Of a DNA stretch of 9,611 nucleotides, positions 5,479 through 9,611 are shown in pieces. The notes below the pieces were generated by a model. The model saw only the letters and a program-made list of their open reading frames with translations. It ran no database searches and had not been told where the DNA came from. The stretch's first letter is position 1. Every line of letters starts with the position of its first letter. Source of the DNA: Gemmatimonadota bacterium (GTDB lineage: Bacteria; Gemmatimonadota; Gemmatimonadetes; Longimicrobiales; Gaopeijiaceae); the NCBI GenBank assembly GCA_030550695.1, contig JAUQOX010000100.1:1-9611 (forward strand), given 5' to 3'. A program made the translations under genes and the position numbers.

Positions 5479-6489
5479 CTAGGACCCCGCGGGTCGGGTG
5501 GAGGGGGGGCGGGGTTGCCGCCCCGGCGGGTTGTCGGGACCGCGCCCCGCCAGCCCTCCGGCAACGGCCGGCGCCAAAGCCCAGAGGAAGAAGCCCAGAA
5601 GCGCCCCTGCCATGACGTCGGTGGCGTAGTGAAAACCGCCGTACACGGCACCTAGGGCCAATCCCACCGTGGCCAGGGAAACGACGGGGGCCGCTTTGGG
5701 CAGCCACCTCCAGGCCAGGAAAGTCTGCACCACGGCCACACCCACGTGGGAAGAAGGGAAAGCCGCCCCTCGGGCCGACCCCGCTTCCAGAACGGCGTGG
5801 GCCAGACGGAAGAACCCGCCTTGAGCCAGCGGGTCCACCGGGGGCGGAAACAGGTAACGGGGCCCTTGCACAGGGAAGAACACGAAGACCAGGTAATGGA
5901 CCAGAAAGGCCAGCATGACCGCGAAGATCATGCCCTGATGTTCGGCTTTCCGGCCGCGGAGGTAGAGATAGACCGGAGGAAGATAGATGATGAAGTAATA
6001 CGAGAGATAGCAGAGGTGAAGGATCTCGGAGAGAAGGCGGTGGGGAAAGTGGGCCCCCCATGCTTGGCTGGGATGGAAGCCGAAGAGGGTGGCTTCGAGC
6101 TCGAGGATCACCGGATCGAAGTAGCGGCCTCCATGAACGGCCCGGTTGAGGGGGGCCAATTCGAGGTACAGGAAAGGGACCAGCAGGAGGGCGTACCAAT
6201 CGGAAATCGCTGCCGAAAGCCGGGGCCATCGGCGGCGCACTCGTTCCAGGAAGCCCCCGAAAGGGCCCAGGCCCAGGAGGGCGGCAGCGGCCACCAGATG
6301 GCCCGCCGCCCATCCAAGGCCTAGAGGCGGCCGGTGGGGAAAAAGGTACGCCAGGCCCGTGACCACCCCGTAGCCCGCCAGGAGACGGCGAAGGGCCCGC
6401 CGAACGGGGGCCTCGGAGGGCCATCCAGGGTAGAGGGGTCCCCTTTCGGCCTCGTCCGGCCTGCCCGGGGTGGAGGAGGGGTGGGTCAT
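5479..6489 (-). CDS. PAP2_3 (Aur1-like) membrane phosphatase/phosphotransferase
   Basis: This 336-residue protein with about six membrane helices belongs to the PAP2 superfamily, closest in pattern to the inositolphosphotransferase Aur1/Ipt1 branch. Hydrophobic segments lie at about 36-50, 58-78, 97-113, 155-178, 186-206, 249-262, 266-283 and 292-310. The first phosphatase motif is replaced by the Aur1-like FFPVQGPRYLFPP (204-216, R211). Motif two is GAAFPSSHVGVA (241-252, H248) and motif three is YGGFHYATDVMAG (283-294, H287, D291), which lacks the Ser-Arg pair of ordinary PAP2 phosphatases, as in Aur1. These enzymes hydrolyse phospholipids or move phosphoalcohol head groups between lipids at the outer face of the membrane. 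I chose the ATG at 6489, 13 bases after the GNAT gene; an earlier in-frame codon at 6618 lies inside that gene and adds no recognisable sequence. The C-terminal 30 residues are Pro/Arg-rich. Acceptor and donor are unknown. Confidence 0.85.
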   Translation of the reverse strand: MTHPSSTPGRPDEAERGPLYPGWPSEAPVRRALRRLLAGYGVVTGLAYLFPHRPPLGLGWAAGHLVAAAALLGLGPFGGFLERVRRRWPRLSAAISDWYALLLVPFLYLELAPLNRAVHGGRYFDPVILELEATLFGFHPSQAWGAHFPHRLLSEILHLCYLSYYFIIYLPPVYLYLRGRKAEHQGMIFAVMLAFLVHYLVFVFFPVQGPRYLFPPPVDPLAQGGFFRLAHAVLEAGSARGAAFPSSHVGVAVVQTFLAWRWLPKAAPVVSLATVGLALGAVYGGFHYATDVMAGALLGFFLWALAPAVAGGLAGRGPDNPPGRQPRPPSTRPAGS

Positions 6490-6502
6490 GCGGCCGGGTT
6501 CT

Positions 6503-7705
6503 CTAGTGCGGAGGCCGAGGTACCAGGGGACCGACAGCGGAGCCCGGTGGCACGGGCCCTCCCGCCGACAGGAGGGATGCCAAAGGGGCTTCGTACACCC
6601 GGTAAACCTTGTAGACATAGGCCCCGATGCGTTCCAAAGCGTTCCGCATGGGCAGGTTGTCCTCCAGGATCCAGGAGCATTCCGCCCACCGGTAGCCCGC
6701 CCGCAGACCTTCCTGGAAGAGCCGGTAGACCAGCAACGAGTCCAAGCCTCGGTGGCGAAACTCCGGCTTGACCCCCAGGGTGAGGACCCGGGCCGACCGG
6801 ATGTGCCGACGGTGCCAGAGGAACTTGGCCCAACCCCAGGGAAGCCAGCGCCCGTCCATGTGCCGGAAAGCTTGGTTCAGGTCGGGGAGCTGGAGGGCGA
6901 ATCCCGCCGGCCTGCCGCCCACCTCCGCCAAGAGACAGAAGCGGGGATCCACGATGGCCTTGAGGGTCCGGGCCATGAGGTCGATCTCCTCGTCGGTGAG
7001 GGGAACGAAACCCCAGTTCCTCTCCCAGGAAGCGTTGTAGATCTCCTTGATGCGCTCCACCTCCGCTCGAAGGTCCCGGAAGGCAATGGGCCGGACCCTT
7101 ACGGACCCGCCGGCTCTGGCCAATCGTTCCGCGGCCCGCAGGAGTCGGGGGGGGATGTTCCGGTCCTCCACCCGGTAGCAGAGGAGATCCCTGGCCTTCC
7201 GCAGGCCGCAAGCCTCCAGGAGGGGCGCGTAGTAGGGGGGACTATGGCCGGTCATGATCACCGGAGGATGCTGGAAGCCCTCCACGAGGACACCGGGGGA
7301 ACAGACCTCCTCGTTGGTGGAGAAGTTCATGGGACCCCGTAGAACCTCCATGCCCCGCGCCCGGCACCATTCCGCTGCGGTGGCCAGGAGGGACCAGGCC
7401 ACCTCCACATCATCCGCCGCCTCAAAGAGCCCGAACTCCCCCACCCGGCTCCGGTGGAATTCGTTCAGCCGATGGTTCACGATGGCGGCTACCCTCCCCA
7501 CGGTCCGGCCTTCCCGCAGGGCCAGGAAGAACTCTGCCTCCGCATGGCGGAAGAAGGGGTGGCTCGAACGGTCCAACGCCTTGGTTACCTCCACCAACAG
7601 GGGTGGGACCCAGGCGGGATCGTTCCGGTAGAGGTTCCAGGGAAGGTACAGGAAACGCCGAAGGTCGCTACGGGAGGAAACCCGTTTCAGCTCGACGCCC
7701 GCCAT
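6503..7705 (-). CDS. YghO-type GNAT acyltransferase (possible ceramide-synthase relative)
   Basis: This 400-residue soluble protein belongs to the large GNAT subgroup related to E. coli YghO. The N-terminal half carries the group-typical LYLPWNLYRNDPAWVPPL (19-36), HPFFRHAEAEFFLA (49-62), GRVAAIVNHRLNEFH (70-84), GEFGLFEAADD (89-99) and RGPMNFSTNEE (123-133). The C-terminal GNAT domain has VLTLGVKPEFRHRGLDSLLV (307-326), whose arginine-glycine segment binds the pyrophosphate of acyl-CoA, and WILEDNLPMRNALERIGAYVYKVYRVYE near the end. The family is often annotated only as hypothetical; one member, the Caulobacter ceramide synthase bCerS, acylates a sphingoid base (recalled from the literature, not checked here). 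The PAP2_3 gene follows after 13 bases, so both probably act in one lipid pathway. The ATG at 7705 lies about 30 bases after a strong terminator, with AGGGG upstream as a fair ribosome site. The acyl donor and acceptor are unknown. Confidence 0.82.
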   Translation of the reverse strand: MAGVELKRVSSRSDLRRFLYLPWNLYRNDPAWVPPLLVEVTKALDRSSHPFFRHAEAEFFLALREGRTVGRVAAIVNHRLNEFHRSRVGEFGLFEAADDVEVAWSLLATAAEWCRARGMEVLRGPMNFSTNEEVCSPGVLVEGFQHPPVIMTGHSPPYYAPLLEACGLRKARDLLCYRVEDRNIPPRLLRAAERLARAGGSVRVRPIAFRDLRAEVERIKEIYNASWERNWGFVPLTDEEIDLMARTLKAIVDPRFCLLAEVGGRPAGFALQLPDLNQAFRHMDGRWLPWGWAKFLWHRRHIRSARVLTLGVKPEFRHRGLDSLLVYRLFQEGLRAGYRWAECSWILEDNLPMRNALERIGAYVYKVYRVYEAPLASLLSAGGPVPPGSAVGPLVPRPPH

Positions 7706-7732
7706 GGAGCCCCTGCGGTGGGAGAAGAAAGG

Positions 7733-7770
7733 AAAAGGTTCGGCGCCGGGAGGGGAGCCGGCGCCGAACC
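7733..7770 (-). terminator. Intrinsic terminator after the lipoprotein gene
   Basis: GGTTCGGCGCCGG (7737-7749) and CCGGCGCCGAACC (7758-7770) form a perfect 13-bp stem with an 8-base loop. Read on the - strand, the stem is followed at once by TTTT (7736-7733) and then a pyrimidine-rich run. It lies 14 bases after the lipoprotein stop codon. On the + strand the hairpin is preceded by A rather than followed by T, so it is directional. Confidence 0.88.
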
Positions 7771-7784
7771 CGGGGAAGGGAGGG

Positions 7785-8567
7785 TTACAGCTTGGGCCGG
7801 ATCTGGGCGGTCTGCCGGGTCAGTTGCACCTCCAGGGGATCTCCCCGCCGGACGGTGATGGGGATGTTCCAATACAGCTCCTCGAAGGGCAGGGCGTAGC
7901 GTGCGTGGACCCACCACTGGCCCACGGGAAGAGGTACCGGCCCGGCCTTTCCTTGGGCGTCCGTTGTGTCTGCCATCACCTTCTTCTTGGCCTCCTTCGC
8001 CTTCAAGGCGAAGATCGTCCCGGCGTCGGCGAAAGCCTCGTCTTCCCACTGCTCCCGCAGGATCCTCACCGAGTCGGCCCGACGGATGTAATCCTTCTGA
8101 AGCTCCGTGAAATTTCGGAAGGCGGCCTCTTTGGCCCTCTCGGCCCTGGCCACCTGGCCCTCCACCTCCTGGAACTGGGCAAACAGCTGGCGATAGCGGG
8201 GCTCCGCCCGGGCCAGCCCCTTCATTTCCTCGGTGATGGCCAGAAGCCGGTCCCGGCCCGCGGCCCAGATGCCTTCCGCCTGCCGCCAGGCGTCCTGGGC
8301 GGCGGCGATCTGTCGCTGGGTCTCCAAGAGGTCTTCCGGGATCGGGGGCTCAGGGGTGGGGAAAGCCTTGGTCAGGGAATCGAATACCGCATCCCGGTCG
8401 AAGGGGAGGAACTGCACTTCCAACCCGGCCAGGGGTGAAACCATGGTGGCTCCCTCCCGCTCGGGGTCGGGTACCTCCAGTTCCGCGGTGATCACCACCT
8501 TTCCGGGACCACAAGCCACGGCACCGAGGGTGGTGAGGAGAACCAGGGCGAGCGAGCTTCGCTTCAT
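7785..8567 (-). CDS. Putative outer-membrane lipoprotein with central coiled coil, unknown function
   Basis: This 260-residue protein starts with a lipoprotein signal (KRSSLALVLLTTLGAVAC) whose Cys19 is followed by Gly, which favours the outer membrane by the usual +2 rule; the -3 residue is Ala, a slightly weak lipobox. The mature part begins with strands (VVITAELEV, AGLEVQFLPFDRDAVFDSL at about 24-66), then a long charged helical region (about 78-198) that looks coiled-coil, and ends with more strands (GQWWVHARYALPFEELYWNIPITV and a last strand to residue 250). The strand-rich ends may be two halves of one beta-sandwich split by the helical insert; this is inferred from pattern only. The ATG at 8567 is chosen because it begins the signal peptide and has GGAG six bases upstream (8577-8574). 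It follows the M23 peptidase gene by 31 bases and ends at a terminator. I do not recognise a named family. Confidence 0.75.
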   Translation of the reverse strand: MKRSSLALVLLTTLGAVACGPGKVVITAELEVPDPEREGATMVSPLAGLEVQFLPFDRDAVFDSLTKAFPTPEPPIPEDLLETQRQIAAAQDAWRQAEGIWAAGRDRLLAITEEMKGLARAEPRYRQLFAQFQEVEGQVARAERAKEAAFRNFTELQKDYIRRADSVRILREQWEDEAFADAGTIFALKAKEAKKKVMADTTDAQGKAGPVPLPVGQWWVHARYALPFEELYWNIPITVRRGDPLEVQLTRQTAQIRPKL

Positions 8568-8598
8568 CGGGCACTCCGGGGAGAAACGTGAGCCGCCT

Positions 8599-9528
8599 TC
8601 AGGGGAGGACATTCCCGAGGATGTAGTTCAACGGGTTCACCGGTCTACCACCCACATGCACCTCGTAGTGGAGATGCGGCGAGGTGGAAATCCCCGTGCT
8701 CCCCACCAGGGCGATGGGCTGGCCCCGGGACACCCGGTCACCCCACCGCACCAGGAGCCGGGAAGCATGGCCGTATCGGGTCAGGTAGCCGTAGCCGTGA
8801 TCGATTTCCACGGTGTAGCCCAGCCCCGGCCTCCACCCGGCGAACACCACGGTTCCCTTGGCCGCTGCGAGGATCGGCGTGCCATGAGGGGCGGAAATGT
8901 CGATCCCCTGGTGGGGAAGGGCCAGGTGGTGGATGGGGTGCAGTCGGGCCGAGGAGAACCGGCTGGTCAGGACACCGGCCGTGGGGAGGATGGAGGGAGT
9001 CGAACTCAAAAGATCGTGCTGGGCCTCGAGACTGTCGGACGCCTCGGCAAAGCTTTCTTGCAGGAGCCGGGCACGCCGCTCCAGGGTCCGTAGATCGTAG
9101 TCAACGGCAAAGGCGGTCTTGCCCACCTCGGCGTCCAGAGGCCACAGGGGGTGGTTGTCCAGGGAGGGGAGTCCGGGGCCCCCCACCCCGGCCAAGCGGA
9201 CCTCGGGCGGGGTGGTGTCCAAACCGGCCAGGAGGCGGATCCGGCTGTCCTTTTCGCCCAGCTCGCTGAGCACAGCCTCGAGCCCCCGCAACCGTTCCCG
9301 GAACTGGTTCAGCTCCTGACTGAGGATGGCGTTCTTCCGGGCCAACAGAGCCGCCCGGGCGTGATCCACGCCTTGGAGAAGCGTGTAGGTGATGGCGAGA
9401 AAGAGCAAAACGGCGAGGGCGCCGAAACCTGCGAACAGGGCTCGAACCTTCCCCTTGGACAGGGTGACCTGTCGGACGAGCCCGCCGCGGTCTTCCAGAA
9501 GAAGGAGGGTCCAGCGTCTCTCGGTCAT
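8599..9528 (-). CDS. Membrane-anchored M23 (LytM-type) peptidase
   Basis: This 309-residue protein is a peptidoglycan DD-endopeptidase-like M23 member, anchored in the inner membrane and facing the periplasm. A short basic cytosolic N-terminus precedes one membrane helix at about 30-51; a coiled-coil region spans about 55-95, with further helical sequence at 140-175. The LytM domain (about 184-303) has the zinc ligands H206 and D210 in PHQGIDIS, H287 in SPHLHYEV, and the catalytic histidines H254 (RYGHAS) and H285. All key residues are kept, so it should be an active enzyme rather than a degenerate activator such as EnvC or NlpD. The layout resembles bacterial M23 proteins with an N-terminal helix and coiled coil that act in cell-wall shaping. 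The ATG has GGAAG close upstream. The lipoprotein gene follows at 31 bases, so they are probably one transcript. A partner or regulator is not visible. Confidence 0.92.
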   Translation of the reverse strand: MTERRWTLLLLEDRGGLVRQVTLSKGKVRALFAGFGALAVLLFLAITYTLLQGVDHARAALLARKNAILSQELNQFRERLRGLEAVLSELGEKDSRIRLLAGLDTTPPEVRLAGVGGPGLPSLDNHPLWPLDAEVGKTAFAVDYDLRTLERRARLLQESFAEASDSLEAQHDLLSSTPSILPTAGVLTSRFSSARLHPIHHLALPHQGIDISAPHGTPILAAAKGTVVFAGWRPGLGYTVEIDHGYGYLTRYGHASRLLVRWGDRVSRGQPIALVGSTGISTSPHLHYEVHVGGRPVNPLNYILGNVLP

Positions 9529-9611
9529 TCGCTTCCGGCCAAGATCGTCCTAGGGAGACAGGTTCCCTCGGGGCTCTCGGTCCCCGGAGAGAATGGGATC
9601 GCTTGTGCCTC
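9529..9611 (-). other. Upstream region of the M23 peptidase gene, cut by window edge
   Basis: These 83 bases contain the ribosome site of the peptidase gene (GGAAG next to the start) and no open gene I can support. A small imperfect hairpin (GGGG near 9590 pairing with CCCC near 9575) is present but has no T tract. No clear -35/-10 pair is visible, so the promoter may lie beyond the window. Confidence 0.3.

Noticed and set aside
4958..6424. A 488-codon open frame on the - strand crossing the mocA and PAP2 genes
   Set aside because: It overlaps two well supported genes in another frame and reads as Pro/Gly/Arg-rich sequence without domains.
6490..6618. Upstream extension of the PAP2 gene by 43 codons
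   Set aside because: The extension lies wholly inside the end of the GNAT gene and encodes no membrane or phosphatase sequence; the ATG at 6489 just after the GNAT stop is the natural start.
7704..8438. A 244-codon open frame on the + strand opposite the lipoprotein gene
   Set aside because: It crosses the terminator and mirrors the lipoprotein gene; no signal, domain or ribosome site supports it.
8568..8612. Upstream extension of the lipoprotein gene by 15 codons, overlapping the M23 gene
   Set aside because: It would place 15 polar residues before a clear lipoprotein signal peptide; the ATG at 8567 has GGAG six bases upstream.

Overview
The window is strongly GC-rich bacterial chromosome, densely packed with short gaps and several stop/start overlaps. 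Cell-envelope features (a lipoprotein signal with Gly after the Cys, a membrane-anchored M23 peptidase, a periplasmic disulfide system) suggest a two-membrane bacterium. The gene mix and style would fit Gemmatimonadota or a similar high-GC phylum, but this is an inference: no marker gene is present to fix the taxon.

Left part, + strand (1-2806): the 3' end of a P1-family (DmpA/NylC-type) self-processing aminopeptidase; a HAD-family phosphatase; then, after a G-rich gap, a disulfide-bond module made of a membrane-anchored DsbA-like thioredoxin protein (CSHC active site), a VKOR-type membrane quinone reductase that should reoxidise it, and a 70-residue protein of unknown function overlapping the VKOR gene.

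Middle, - strand (2829-5394): a translationally coupled set, read from right to left as mocA-like nucleotidyltransferase > XdhC-family protein > DUF402 protein, joined by two ATGA overlaps. The first two families mature molybdenum-cofactor enzymes (molybdopterin cytosine dinucleotide synthesis and sulfuration/insertion of the cofactor). No molybdenum hydroxylase subunit is present, so the client enzyme lies outside. The XdhC protein has an unusual order: degenerate XdhC N-domain, Rossmann domain, then a second and better conserved XdhC N-type domain.

Right part, - strand (5479-9528): an M23 (LytM-type) peptidase and a coiled-coil lipoprotein form one unit ending in a strong intrinsic terminator (7733-7770). 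Immediately beyond it come a YghO-type GNAT acyltransferase and a PAP2_3 (Aur1-like) membrane protein only 13 bases apart. That pair is the most interesting part of the window: YghO-type acyltransferases include bacterial ceramide synthase, and Aur1-type PAP2 proteins put head groups on ceramide, so the two could be a sphingolipid or other complex-lipid module. This is a hypothesis from family membership only.

No tRNA, rRNA, CRISPR array, insertion sequence or phage gene was recognised. There is no gene-free stretch above 300 bases; the largest gap is 1164-1289.
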